64,000 nt of DNA from Stieleria magnilauensis (lineage in GTDB: Bacteria > Planctomycetota > Planctomycetia > Pirellulales > Pirellulaceae): NCBI GenBank assembly GCA_007753675.1, contig CP036432.1:8000233-8064232 (forward strand), in the 5' to 3' direction. Each line of letters opens with the position of its first letter. The first letter of the stretch is position 1. The notes beneath the pieces are model-generated. The model ran no database searches and was not told the origin of the DNA. It was given only the letters and a program-made list of their open reading frames with translations. This document shows positions 8,019 to 16,450 of this stretch, in pieces. Made by a program: the position numbers and the translations under genes.

Positions 8019-8236
8019 GTATAAAGATAGACGGTGATCGGAGGAGGAAACCGCACCCTCAAGCGGAGGATTTCCGTTCCGCACTCCGCGACGAGAAGCC
8101 GGCCATCGTGCCTCACGCACTTCTCGCACTCGCCAGACTCTGTGTCGATTGACGTAATCAATTCTGGTAGCTTCTTGCCAGTTGCGTCATACGCCTCGCC
8201 TGGTGGCACATTGCCCCTTGACCAATCAATGAACAT
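8015..8236 (-). CDS. Small phage protein between prohead protease and capsid, function unknown
   Basis: 73 residues; its ATG overlaps the end of the protease gene by 11 bases and is preceded by GAGG. The sequence has PPGEAYDATGKKLPELITSI followed by a CEKC pair and a beta-rich end (RLRVRFPPPITVYLY). It resembles small proteins seen at this position in other phages, with a PPG-A-D motif and a C-terminal strand, but I cannot name a function. Confidence 0.65.
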   Translation of the reverse strand: MFIDWSRGNVPPGEAYDATGKKLPELITSIDTESGECEKCVRHDGRLLVAECGTEILRLRVRFPPPITVYLYT

Positions 8237-8936
8237 TTCGCAGCCTCTGTAAAGCCATTTTGTTCCGCGCCGACATCTGCCGCCGGGCGTTCTTCACCTT
8301 CGCATCTTTCGCCTTGCTGTCGGCCTTTGGGTCGATCAGTTCATCGGCCAATCCGATCTCGACCGCTTCGGTCGCACTGAACACCGTCCCGTCAGACTTG
8401 CCAACGAGCCAGCCGCGAATCTCCGATTCCTCTCGCCCAGTCTTGTCCTTGTAGATGTCGACCAGGTGACTGTCGATCGTCCGCAACCAGTCGCCCACAG
8501 ACTCCATTTCTGCCTCATTGCCCCACGCCAGCGTTGACGCCCGGTGAACCCCCAGGTCGCTCGCCTTGTACATCTGCAGCTTGTCGCCGGCCAGTGCGAT
8601 GTAGGACGCCGCCGAGAACGCGATACCCTCGACCGTGATCGTCACTTCCCCGTCGTGGCTTGCCAGTGCATTGTGGATCACGAACCCGTCATACACATCG
8701 CCGCCGAACGAGTTGATGCGGACGTTGACCGGCTTCCCTTTCTGCCCTGCCAGGAACGACGAGACACTTTTGGCCGAAACGCCTTCGCCGAACCAATCCT
8801 CCCCGATCTGGTCGAAAATCAGAAGCTCCGCCGGTTCGTCGCCTTCGCCCTTGTTGACGAACACCTTGAAATCGCTGCCGTCGTTGGCGTCAACGATCGC
8901 CTTGGGTGCGGCGCGATTGAATGGTTTGACTTTCAC
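8226..8936 (-). CDS. Prohead (head maturation) protease, ClpP-type serine protease
   Basis: About 236 residues starting at GTG 8936, chosen because it overlaps the portal stop as GTGA with GGAG eight bases upstream; an in-frame ATG at 8984 would bury the start in the portal gene. ClpP-fold motifs are clear: INSFGGDVYDG (oxyanion region), then GIAFSAASYIALAGD, whose first serine is the expected nucleophile, and GVHRAST with the catalytic histidine. The C-terminus is basic and may be self-cleaved. It removes the capsid delta domain and scaffold. Confidence 0.92.
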   Translation of the reverse strand: MKVKPFNRAAPKAIVDANDGSDFKVFVNKGEGDEPAELLIFDQIGEDWFGEGVSAKSVSSFLAGQKGKPVNVRINSFGGDVYDGFVIHNALASHDGEVTITVEGIAFSAASYIALAGDKLQMYKASDLGVHRASTLAWGNEAEMESVGDWLRTIDSHLVDIYKDKTGREESEIRGWLVGKSDGTVFSATEAVEIGLADELIDPKADSKAKDAKVKNARRQMSARNKMALQRLRNVH

Positions 8937-10594
8937 GATACTGTCTCCGCTAAAAGGATGTCGTCCACCAATTGCTCCACGCATTGGCTCAGGTCTTCGG
9001 TTGCTTCGTCCACCGCTGCGGACAATTGCTCAGGCTGCACGCTGTCGAGCACCGACAGCATCGCATCGAAACGGTCGCTGCAGTGCCGCTTGGCTGATTC
9101 TGGATCCCCGCCGAGCTGCTCGACCGCGCGGGCCAGCGTTCTCGGCCAGGTGTCGATGTAGAACTTGTCGGCCCAGTTCAAAAAGTTCTTCTGGCTCGCC
9201 GCCGCTTTGCGAACGTGCTTCTGCTCGACGCTCATCAGGTGCTCGATCCGGCCCGCGTAGGCCTTCCGCTTCGCATCCTCGGCGGAATCCGTCTCGTCGC
9301 CTTCGTCTGTGTCGTCGCCGGTTTCTGTTGCCGAGCCCGGCGAGATCGCGGGGTTCTGGTACTCGTCGCCGCCTTCGTAGGGGTTCATGTCCAGTTTCTG
9401 GCGTGCTTCGTTCGGACTGTAAATCCGATGCACAATCCCCATGCCTAGCGTTTCCATCGACGTCTTCGAGTCCGTCCGCAGCAGTGCCTTAACTTCCATC
9501 TTGAAAAAGTGCGTGCGTCGCTCTTTCTGCCGGTTGCTCAGCAACTTTCGATCGCACTCCTGCTCCCACTTCGTCACCCATCGCATCAGCGAGTTGACCA
9601 GGTAGGCCAAGTTTTTTTGCTCGATCGAGTTGTAGGACACGCTGTCATCATCGCCAAGGATGCTTTCAAGCATGAACGTCAACGCTGCTTCCTGCCGCTG
9701 GAAAAGCCGCTGCTGCACCCACTCGTTATCCTTCGCCCCCGACCCTTCGAACGCCTGGGCCTCCATCTCGCCACGCAACAGGCCCCACTTGCCGGCGTTG
9801 TCGACGCCTTGGTGATGCCGGTTCCAGTCGGCCAGGAACTCGCGGGCCTTCGTTTCGTTTTTCAGTTCGTTGCGAGGGTCGCGGACAAACCCGCCCGGAT
9901 TCGCTCCGCTGCTGAAATGCTTATTGGCCGCTTTCTCGCTCGCCAGACCCAGCCCCCACGAGTTACGGAATAACTTCATCGCATACAGTCCGGCCAGTCC
10001 GTCGCACGAAAGCCCCGGAATGTGCAACACGTATTCGTCAGGGATCATAAACGTGCGGCCTTCGACCTCGATGTAGTCAAGATCCTTGAACCGCATCAGC
10101 CGGTCATCCTCGTCGACCTCCGTTGCGTGCCACTTGTCGCCCTTGATCATCTTCGTCGTGCTGCGGTCGGGATGGATCGGCAAAAGTTCCTCCACCCGGC
10201 CCGCTCCCTGGATCATCACCGCGCGACCGTTGCCGCCGAGCAATGAATGTACCATCAGTTCCTCACGGAACACCGCTGGCATCTGGTATTTGTTCGGCTC
10301 GACGTTCATCAGGTAGTCGCCACGCTCACGTAACGCGACTTCTGCCCCACGAGGCAAGCGGCGGTGAACGTGCAACGGCATTTGGCTCATGTGTCCGCAC
10401 AGCTTGCTGACGCCGTACCAAACGGGCGGATAGCCAAGGGCGGTTTCCCAGTTGACCTTGACGCCGCTCTCGGACGTGCTGCCTCCGCCGACCCAATTGA
10501 TAAACCACTCCGCCGGATCGGATAACCCGGTGACAATGCCCGCTGCGTCGGTCGGCTTGCTTTGCCGAAAGATACCTTTAATCCAGTCAAACAT
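8933..10594 (-). CDS. Portal protein, HK97 family
   Basis: A 553-residue protein with portal signatures: the N-terminal MFDWIKGIFRQSK, then GYPPVWYGVSKLCGHMSQMP followed by LHVHRR, a YLMNVEPNKYQMPAVFREEL helix, and HIPGLSCDGLAGLYAMKLFR. The family-typical NLAYLVNSLMRWVTKWEQEC stem helix is present, and an acidic linker (TETGDDTDEGDETDSAEDAK) precedes a C-terminal helical domain. It forms the dodecameric DNA channel and docks the terminase encoded just upstream. Confidence 0.95.
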   Translation of the reverse strand: MFDWIKGIFRQSKPTDAAGIVTGLSDPAEWFINWVGGGSTSESGVKVNWETALGYPPVWYGVSKLCGHMSQMPLHVHRRLPRGAEVALRERGDYLMNVEPNKYQMPAVFREELMVHSLLGGNGRAVMIQGAGRVEELLPIHPDRSTTKMIKGDKWHATEVDEDDRLMRFKDLDYIEVEGRTFMIPDEYVLHIPGLSCDGLAGLYAMKLFRNSWGLGLASEKAANKHFSSGANPGGFVRDPRNELKNETKAREFLADWNRHHQGVDNAGKWGLLRGEMEAQAFEGSGAKDNEWVQQRLFQRQEAALTFMLESILGDDDSVSYNSIEQKNLAYLVNSLMRWVTKWEQECDRKLLSNRQKERRTHFFKMEVKALLRTDSKTSMETLGMGIVHRIYSPNEARQKLDMNPYEGGDEYQNPAISPGSATETGDDTDEGDETDSAEDAKRKAYAGRIEHLMSVEQKHVRKAAASQKNFLNWADKFYIDTWPRTLARAVEQLGGDPESAKRHCSDRFDAMLSVLDSVQPEQLSAAVDEATEDLSQCVEQLVDDILLAETVS

Positions 10595-10602
10595 TGTACA
10601 TC

Positions 10603-12399
10603 CTATGTAATGAACAGCTTGCCCTTCGTGCCGGGCGGAGCAATCGACGCCAGCCGATACGCCATGATCACCGCGACGATGGGGTCAATTTTGTCGGGGC
10701 TGTTGGCTTTATCGGGGATGCAGAAATAACCCGCCGAACGCTTGCCATTAACCAGCACCATGTTTCCCGCCGCCCACGTCAGCAGCCCGTTGCCTTCGTG
10801 GCGAACCCGCCCCAGTTTCAAGTCGGCCAGGAACTTCGTAATCGGTTCGGTCCACATGCCGGCGTTTTGGAAAAACTTCACCGTCTCGATGCCCTCGGGT
10901 TCCAGCGACTGCGCGAAGTCTCGCGAGTTTGCCGGGTCATACGCCCACGATCGAATCTGGTTGTCCTGGTACTCGCGGATCACTTCCTGACGCATCTCAT
11001 TGATTTCCATCGACGACACACGCAGCAGTTTTTGATCGACCCAATCGGACCACGGTTCCTTTGACAGATCACGCTCGGCGGAGGTGTTGATAAACCCGAC
11101 GCTATCGACCTCATACCGGTAGAGCGGCCGGCCAGTCGGCTCGCCGGTCTTGGTGTCAATCTCATCTTCGCCCGTGTCGAACCGGGCACAGAACCCCAGC
11201 GCCGCCAAGTCGTCTTGGCCGCCCATGTCCCACGCGCCGCAGATCGCGTCTGCGTCAGACCAGTCCGAAAACTCGCCCTGTGCCGCTCGCCAGGTCTCAT
11301 CATGGATTGCTTTTTCCAGCGACGAAACCAAGACGTTGCAGTGATAGCGTTTGAAGACGTGCAAGCCGGCGGGGCTTAGCTGTGCATCGTCGGCCTGCTC
11401 CTGCATAAATTCCCGCTTTGGCGTCACCGGATAGTTCGGGTTGGCCTTGGCCCAATTCTTCTCGTCGAACGGGTCATCCTCTGGGATCTCGCCCGTGCCC
11501 TCGCACTTGGGACATCCCTTGATGGCTCCGCAATCACACGGGCGTTTTTCGTCCAGTCGAGCGATGAAGCAAAAGCGGTGATCGCCCGGCGGGTTATCCA
11601 GTTTGTAGCCGTCCAGCACGCGACAGGACAGCGTATCAACTTCAATCCACAGCTTCGACTGATCGTCTCCCGCCGTCGTGATCGTGATGATCAGCGGCTG
11701 ACGACGTGACCCGTGAGCGGTATTTAATTTGTCCCAAAGCCCCTTGTGATGGGTGCCCCATTCGTGGATTTCATCGAGCACCGCAGCGTGAACGTTGAAC
11801 CCGTCCGACGTTCGCGAATCGGACCCGAGTGGTTTGAAGAAACTGTTTGGCTGATAGGCCCCCTTCTTCGTCACGATCGACTTGGCCAAGACCGTGACTT
11901 GCTTACGGACCTCTGGCGACCCGTCAGCCATCGCTTTGGCCAGCCCGTGGACAATCTTGGCCTGATCCTCTTTCGTGGCGGCACAATAAATCTGTGCCCC
12001 CTTTTCCAGCGGATCGTCGCACGTCAGCAGCAGCAGCCCGATACCCGCCGCCACGGTTGACTTGCCCCACTTTCTGCCGCAAGTGATGTAAGCGTGGCGA
12101 AACCGCCGGCAACCGTCCGCACGTCTCCAACCCATCAGGCACCAGACGATGAAAGCCTGGTTGTCCGTCAGTTCGACCGGCTTGTCGGCCCACTCGCCCT
12201 CGACGTGACGCAGGCAAGCCGGAAACCACATGATCGCGAGCGACGCCTTTTGTTCGTCGAAGTAGTGCCCGCGAGTGTGTGCGTGCTCCAAGTCGTAGAC
12301 GTGTCGCTCGACCGCTTGGCGAACCCGTCGCCCGGTGACGATTGACCCGTCCAAAACCCCGTCGATGTATCGCTGAACTTGCTGCTTAGGTGCTTCCAT
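10603..12399 (-). CDS. terL: Terminase large subunit
   Basis: 598 residues from the ATG at 12397-12399, which overlaps the small-subunit stop by 14 bases; the longer upstream frame is only a shadow of that gene. ATPase: Walker A GRKWGKST (residues 108-115), Walker B AAVLDEIHE (205-213), then IITITTAGDD as coupling motif. Nuclease: GAWDMGGQDDLAA with the first metal-binding Asp near 391. Between the two domains is an unusual cysteine cluster CxCx5CxxC (residues 288-299), probably a zinc knuckle. It packages DNA into the prohead through the portal encoded downstream. Confidence 0.95.
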   Translation of the reverse strand: MEAPKQQVQRYIDGVLDGSIVTGRRVRQAVERHVYDLEHAHTRGHYFDEQKASLAIMWFPACLRHVEGEWADKPVELTDNQAFIVWCLMGWRRADGCRRFRHAYITCGRKWGKSTVAAGIGLLLLTCDDPLEKGAQIYCAATKEDQAKIVHGLAKAMADGSPEVRKQVTVLAKSIVTKKGAYQPNSFFKPLGSDSRTSDGFNVHAAVLDEIHEWGTHHKGLWDKLNTAHGSRRQPLIITITTAGDDQSKLWIEVDTLSCRVLDGYKLDNPPGDHRFCFIARLDEKRPCDCGAIKGCPKCEGTGEIPEDDPFDEKNWAKANPNYPVTPKREFMQEQADDAQLSPAGLHVFKRYHCNVLVSSLEKAIHDETWRAAQGEFSDWSDADAICGAWDMGGQDDLAALGFCARFDTGEDEIDTKTGEPTGRPLYRYEVDSVGFINTSAERDLSKEPWSDWVDQKLLRVSSMEINEMRQEVIREYQDNQIRSWAYDPANSRDFAQSLEPEGIETVKFFQNAGMWTEPITKFLADLKLGRVRHEGNGLLTWAAGNMVLVNGKRSAGYFCIPDKANSPDKIDPIVAVIMAYRLASIAPPGTKGKLFIT

Positions 12400-12778
12400 C
12401 TCGCGCCGCGATAAGATCGGCCATTGATGGGGCACCGTCGCCGCTTGGCTTGCTTTGCTCCGACTCGTCCTTGGGTGCTTCGCGGGCAAGATCGGCCGCG
12501 AGTCGGTACAGCCGGTCCCAGTAGGCAGTAAAAGACAGCCGGGCCTCTTTGTCGGTTGGCTCGCCTTCGATCGCGGCAAGCAGTGTTTCGCAGACGCTAG
12601 ACAGTCGCCCGGCAACGTTGCCAGCATCAATGCCAAGATCAGCCAAAGACGTGACCACCGACCCGGTAGCGTGCTCAGCCGCATCGCTGCGACACGCCTG
12701 TAGCGTCCCGAGCATCTCTTTCTCTGCGTCTGTTTTTTTGTTGTGGCCACCGCTCCGCTGCCCTTTTCGTCCTGCCAT
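12386..12778 (-). CDS. terS: Terminase small subunit
   Basis: 130 residues from ATG 12778, preceded by GAGG and AGAGGG; a start at 12826 would overlap the upstream gene. The protein opens MAGRKGQRSGGHNKKTDAEK, the basic Gly-rich start common in P27-like small subunits, followed by helices (GNVAGRLSSVCETLLAAIEG, FTAYWDRLYRLAADL) and an acidic, Ser/Pro-rich tail. It recognises the packaging site and loads the large subunit. The position next to terL supports the assignment. Confidence 0.8.
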   Translation of the reverse strand: MAGRKGQRSGGHNKKTDAEKEMLGTLQACRSDAAEHATGSVVTSLADLGIDAGNVAGRLSSVCETLLAAIEGEPTDKEARLSFTAYWDRLYRLAADLAREAPKDESEQSKPSGDGAPSMADLIAARDGST

Positions 12779-12788
12779 CCCTCTGGCC

Positions 12789-13241
12789 TCATTGATGTTC
12801 AGTTCTCTTGACGCAAAGCTTGACATTCATGTCAAAGCACGGCTTCGCGCCCATGTAGACGTGATTCCCGAAGACGTTTATCAGGCTCCACATTTGCCAT
12901 TTCGACCATCCGTCATCGTCTTCCACTGGCTTCGTGTATCCCGCATCCCAAAGATTGCCGCTCATTACTGACTCAAACCATTCGCGATGCACTTGGCGTC
13001 CGTGTTCGGTCAATCGCACATAGACGTAATCGTTCAGGTTGAAGGGAACGCCGCGCTCTGACGTGTATTCCTTGGGTCGCTCGTTTTCTCTAGCCCATTC
13101 TGAAAACCGCTCCACCGCCTCAGCAGCCTCCGCAAATGCCTTGCGAATGCCGATGGTGGGGTCATGGCTACCAAGCTGGACCTTTTTTCCAGTTGGCGTT
13201 ATCCATGTGTCCGATGCACTCTTTCCGGTGTGTACCGCCAT
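12789..13241 (-). CDS. Conserved phage protein of unknown function
   Basis: 150 residues. The central part reads DYVYVRLTEHGRQVHREWFE and the C-terminal part WQMWSLINVFGNHVYMGA followed by PCFDMN. I recognise this two-part pattern (Y-V-V-L-T-G, then W-x-L-W-x-L-M-x-I-F-G-x-x-x-Y-M-G) from small proteins of many unrelated phages, where no function is known. It lies between the HNH nuclease and terS and overlaps the HNH stop by one base. Confidence 0.78.
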   Translation of the reverse strand: MAVHTGKSASDTWITPTGKKVQLGSHDPTIGIRKAFAEAAEAVERFSEWARENERPKEYTSERGVPFNLNDYVYVRLTEHGRQVHREWFESVMSGNLWDAGYTKPVEDDDGWSKWQMWSLINVFGNHVYMGAKPCFDMNVKLCVKRTEHQ

Positions 13242-13609
13242 TACTCTGCCTCTTTTCTCAACTGTTCCAAAAAACCGTCCAGCTCCATCCGCCCCATGCC
13301 CTCAATCTCAACGTGGCACCGCTGGCAAACCGGCACCAAGTTCGCCCGATCAAGCCGCAAGTGTTCCGCATCTTCGAACCGCTCGATGTGGTGCATGTGC
13401 TCGGCTACGCTCGTGAGCTTGCCCCGCGCGACGCACACCACGCACTCTTCCAATTCGTCCCTCAGTCGTTCGCTCAGTGTTCGCCATCGGTGATCATAGC
13501 CCCGCTCTTTCGTCGTCCGTCGGTGTGTCGGTGCCGGCGGCTTGCACTCGTCGCAAACCTTCCGGCCTTGCACGATCGCCCCGCATCGGCAAAGTCTCGC
13601 GCTAGTCAC
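13241..13609 (-). CDS. HNH endonuclease beside the terminase genes
   Basis: 122 residues from GTG 13609, which overlaps the upstream stop; an ATG at 13645 would overlap that gene by 44 bases. An N-terminal CxCx9CxxC cluster (residues 7-22) and a second ring (C57, C60, C95, C98) frame the HNH motif: EHMHHIERF, then NLVPVCQRCHVEIE. Such HNH proteins next to terminases (HK97 gp74 type) stimulate cos cleavage by the terminase, so a packaging role is more likely than homing. Confidence 0.88.
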   Translation of the reverse strand: MTSARLCRCGAIVQGRKVCDECKPPAPTHRRTTKERGYDHRWRTLSERLRDELEECVVCVARGKLTSVAEHMHHIERFEDAEHLRLDRANLVPVCQRCHVEIEGMGRMELDGFLEQLRKEAE

Positions 13610-14813
13610 CGAGCCAGCCCACGCCCAATTCATCCGGTGGCACAAACGTCCCTGCCATGATCGCGATCGAATCCCCTGCCGCCATCGTGAAGATGCCCGG
13701 ATCCGCCGTCAGCGTGACCGTCTTGGTATCACCGACATAGTTCTTGATTCGCCCGACTGCCTTTTGTGTGCTCGTGGTTTGATCCGTCACAACAATAATT
13801 GCGTTGTTGTAGGCGTCGTTATCTGACGACCCGGCGGTGAGCGTGAACACCGTCTGGCTGGTCAGCGTCGCGATCGTCGTGCTTTGCAACAGTTGCGGAG
13901 GCGACCCGCCCGCCCCAGTCGTCCATGCCGCATCACCGCGGTCGCGGATCTCTTCCAGCGTGTCGGTCGACGATGACCACCCCGCGCCCTTGATGTCGGT
14001 CAGGTGCGTAATGATCGTTGATTGATTCGCCGCAGTTGCGTCACCGCCACCACCTCCGCCGCTTGGGCCGTTTTCGAGTGCCAGCGTCGTAAACTGCCAT
14101 CCGCTCGACCCGTCGTCCTCGATCGACGTGGCGAGCTTGTCAGTCACAACCTGGATCGCATCGACCACCGTGTCCACTGTCGCCAGTGCCGCAACAGTCG
14201 CCGGTGCATAGTTCGCCTGCGCGGTTGCGAGCGTCACGCCGTCGCTGCCCGTGATCGTGTCCAGATCCGCTTGGGCTGTCGCAAGTGCCGAAGCCGTCGC
14301 AAGGGCACTGGTTGCCGTTGCCAGCTTTGTATCCAAATCCAACCCGCCCGCATCACTCACGGGCAATCCACCTGCGGCGTCGGCGGCTGCGTTGGGGAGT
14401 GCGGTGCCAGCGAGTCCGCGCGTCGTCGACCACGGCGATTCGATCAGGGCATCATTGAGTGCCGACGCCCTGAAACAAAACGTCTCCGATCGCCATGCCA
14501 AAACCCCGGTGCAAATGCCAGTAAAGTAGCCATAGCCCTCGGTGTCGTTGTTGATCGACGCACCACCGGTTGCCGGGATCTCGATCTTGTACATGCCGTC
14601 GCCAACATGTGTCCAATCGTAATCGCCTGCCGTTGTCGGCGTGACTGCGGTTTGCGTAATCACCCCCGCGGGCGTGACGAAATTCCACACGAGATCCATG
14701 CCCGCCGCGTTGTAAGCAATCGCCGTTTCGCGGGTCTTGAAATCCGTGTCGTCAGTCAGCGGCAAAATATTGACCGGCACTTCAACCGCTGTGTCTACGT
14801 CTAGGTACATCAT
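13602..14813 (-). CDS. Probable virion fibre or tail-associated structural protein
   Basis: 403 residues. The N-terminal 100 form a beta domain starting YLDVDTAVEVPVNILPLTDD, similar in style to N-terminal adaptor domains of phage fibres. The middle (160-240) is an Ala/Thr/Leu heptad region (LATATSALATASALATAQAD) likely to form a trimeric coiled coil, then a Gly stretch (GPSGGGGGG) and a C-terminal beta domain. It overlaps the next upstream gene by four bases. Its place before the terminase is unusual for a fibre gene. Confidence 0.65.
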   Translation of the reverse strand: MMYLDVDTAVEVPVNILPLTDDTDFKTRETAIAYNAAGMDLVWNFVTPAGVITQTAVTPTTAGDYDWTHVGDGMYKIEIPATGGASINNDTEGYGYFTGICTGVLAWRSETFCFRASALNDALIESPWSTTRGLAGTALPNAAADAAGGLPVSDAGGLDLDTKLATATSALATASALATAQADLDTITGSDGVTLATAQANYAPATVAALATVDTVVDAIQVVTDKLATSIEDDGSSGWQFTTLALENGPSGGGGGGDATAANQSTIITHLTDIKGAGWSSSTDTLEEIRDRGDAAWTTGAGGSPPQLLQSTTIATLTSQTVFTLTAGSSDNDAYNNAIIVVTDQTTSTQKAVGRIKNYVGDTKTVTLTADPGIFTMAAGDSIAIMAGTFVPPDELGVGWLGD

Positions 14814-16450
14814 CCGATTATCGCCGCCATTTGGTTGTAGTAGTAATCTGCGCCGCCCGGCGCATCGCTAGACAATCCCGTTGCGTAGCCAAGTTTTTCT
14901 GTTCCAGTCACATCAGCGGCACCGGTGTGATAGAGAACAAAGTTCTCGCCATCGTCCCAGAGGTATGGATCGCTCTTGTATTCCCCATCAAACGCACCCA
15001 CGCCGTGCCCATTGGTTAGCAGTGGATTTTTGTTGACGCGACTGAATGAAATCAGGTCAAAGGACTCCGCCATCGCTAATTCGTGCGGGTATGTACTGGC
15101 GTTGGAAACCGCGAAGTGGTGCAGCTTGTTGTATCCAGCGTACAGCAACAGATAGTGCGACTCGCCTAGCTTGTATATCTGCGGGTGCGTCAAATCCGAG
15201 CCTTCGAACCCGACCCCCGTCGGCGACATGACCGGCGAGTTAAACGAGTCATACGTCCACGAAATGCCGTCTGATGACGTGTAACGAACTAGATCGCCCT
15301 CCAGCCCCGCGATCGAGTCAGTTCGCCGATCAACAATCATCACCCATTCGCCAGACTCCTCGATCACGGCAGGCGCGCGAACATAGGCACCTGATGCACC
15401 AGTGATAACGGGGCTGGATGCGTGCTCCGTAAGCGATGACAAATCCGACCCGGTAAAGAGTCGGATAGTCCCGTTCCCTGTCGCGTCATCGAGGTACACA
15501 TACCACGTCGACCCGACATAAACCAGTTCCACGGCCCGGATCGTCGACCCTGCTATGATCTGCCCCTGATCTGTCCATGTGTGCGGACTGCCTGTTGTTG
15601 ACGTGTAATATCGAACATTCCCGGCGACCTCCGCAACAATCATGTGATTCGCCGCGAGCCCCGTCTTTGCTGCGCCTGCCACAGCGCATCCACGATTGCC
15701 TGTCGAAAGCAACTCGGCAGTGTCCGCGTACTCGCTATTGGGGTAACGCTCAGACATCCAGTTGTGAAGATCAGTGATGTCTGAATTAGTCACGGCGACA
15801 TCGTACAAGACGAAATCCGCCAAGTGAAAAGCCGCCCCGATATCTGTCGTGGGGTGGTTGCCAATCACAAGGTCGCCCGACACTGCGGTATCAATCACCC
15901 CGGACGCGCTCACCTGGAACGCAAACTCACCGTCTATCCACACCTGCAAATTCGTGCCGTTGTGGCGAACGATGAGAGTCATCCACCCGGATGCAGTAGG
16001 AGAGTCATCCGCAACCGAGAGAGCGGTTGATGGTGCAGCAGCAAGACGGCAAAAAGCCTGAAACGCTCCGCTGAGCACTCGCAACGCAACGGTGGCCGCA
16101 TTGGTCGCCACTTTGTTAAACAGCCATGTCCCGCTAGATGCCGCCTCTAAGTTTGTTAGTCGCACACGCATTGCGTATGTAACGGCTGAGCTATTGATCG
16201 TCGAGTCTGCACTGACCGTCAATCGGCCATCACCACCAGCTGCGGCAAAGCCCACGAACGGCATGTCGGAATAATACTCTGATCCATCCTGGTATGTCGG
16301 ATGGTCTGTGCCGCTACCCGCTGCATCATTGCCCTCGCCGGATGAGTCAGCCCATGACGTAACATCATCGCCGTCAGACAACGCGGTAAGCGTTGACGGG
16401 TCAAGCCAAACCACGCAGCCTGAAATGTCTGTAGGGTCTGCAATGGGCAT
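14810..16450 (-). CDS. Putative receptor-binding/tailspike protein: LamG-like domain plus beta-propeller
   Basis: 546 residues. Residues 1-230 fit a concanavalin/LamG jelly roll: GCVVWLDPSTLTALSDGDDV, TWLFNKVATNAATVALRVLS, then LQVWIDGEFAFQV and AAFHLADFVLYDVAVTNSDI. Residues 250-540 have repeated blade-like strands (WVMIVDRRTDS, YLLLYAGYN, FVLYHTGA) like five-bladed propellers of the GH43/sialidase-like group. Carbohydrate binding or cleavage at the host surface is plausible. I cannot assign catalytic residues with confidence. No signal peptide. Confidence 0.65.
   Translation of the reverse strand: MPIADPTDISGCVVWLDPSTLTALSDGDDVTSWADSSGEGNDAAGSGTDHPTYQDGSEYYSDMPFVGFAAAGGDGRLTVSADSTINSSAVTYAMRVRLTNLEAASSGTWLFNKVATNAATVALRVLSGAFQAFCRLAAAPSTALSVADDSPTASGWMTLIVRHNGTNLQVWIDGEFAFQVSASGVIDTAVSGDLVIGNHPTTDIGAAFHLADFVLYDVAVTNSDITDLHNWMSERYPNSEYADTAELLSTGNRGCAVAGAAKTGLAANHMIVAEVAGNVRYYTSTTGSPHTWTDQGQIIAGSTIRAVELVYVGSTWYVYLDDATGNGTIRLFTGSDLSSLTEHASSPVITGASGAYVRAPAVIEESGEWVMIVDRRTDSIAGLEGDLVRYTSSDGISWTYDSFNSPVMSPTGVGFEGSDLTHPQIYKLGESHYLLLYAGYNKLHHFAVSNASTYPHELAMAESFDLISFSRVNKNPLLTNGHGVGAFDGEYKSDPYLWDDGENFVLYHTGAADVTGTEKLGYATGLSSDAPGGADYYYNQMAAIIG

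Noticed and set aside
7857-8129. A 90-codon minus-strand frame upstream of the capsid gene
   Set aside because: It overlaps the better-supported 73-residue gene and covers the hairpin; its translation is featureless.
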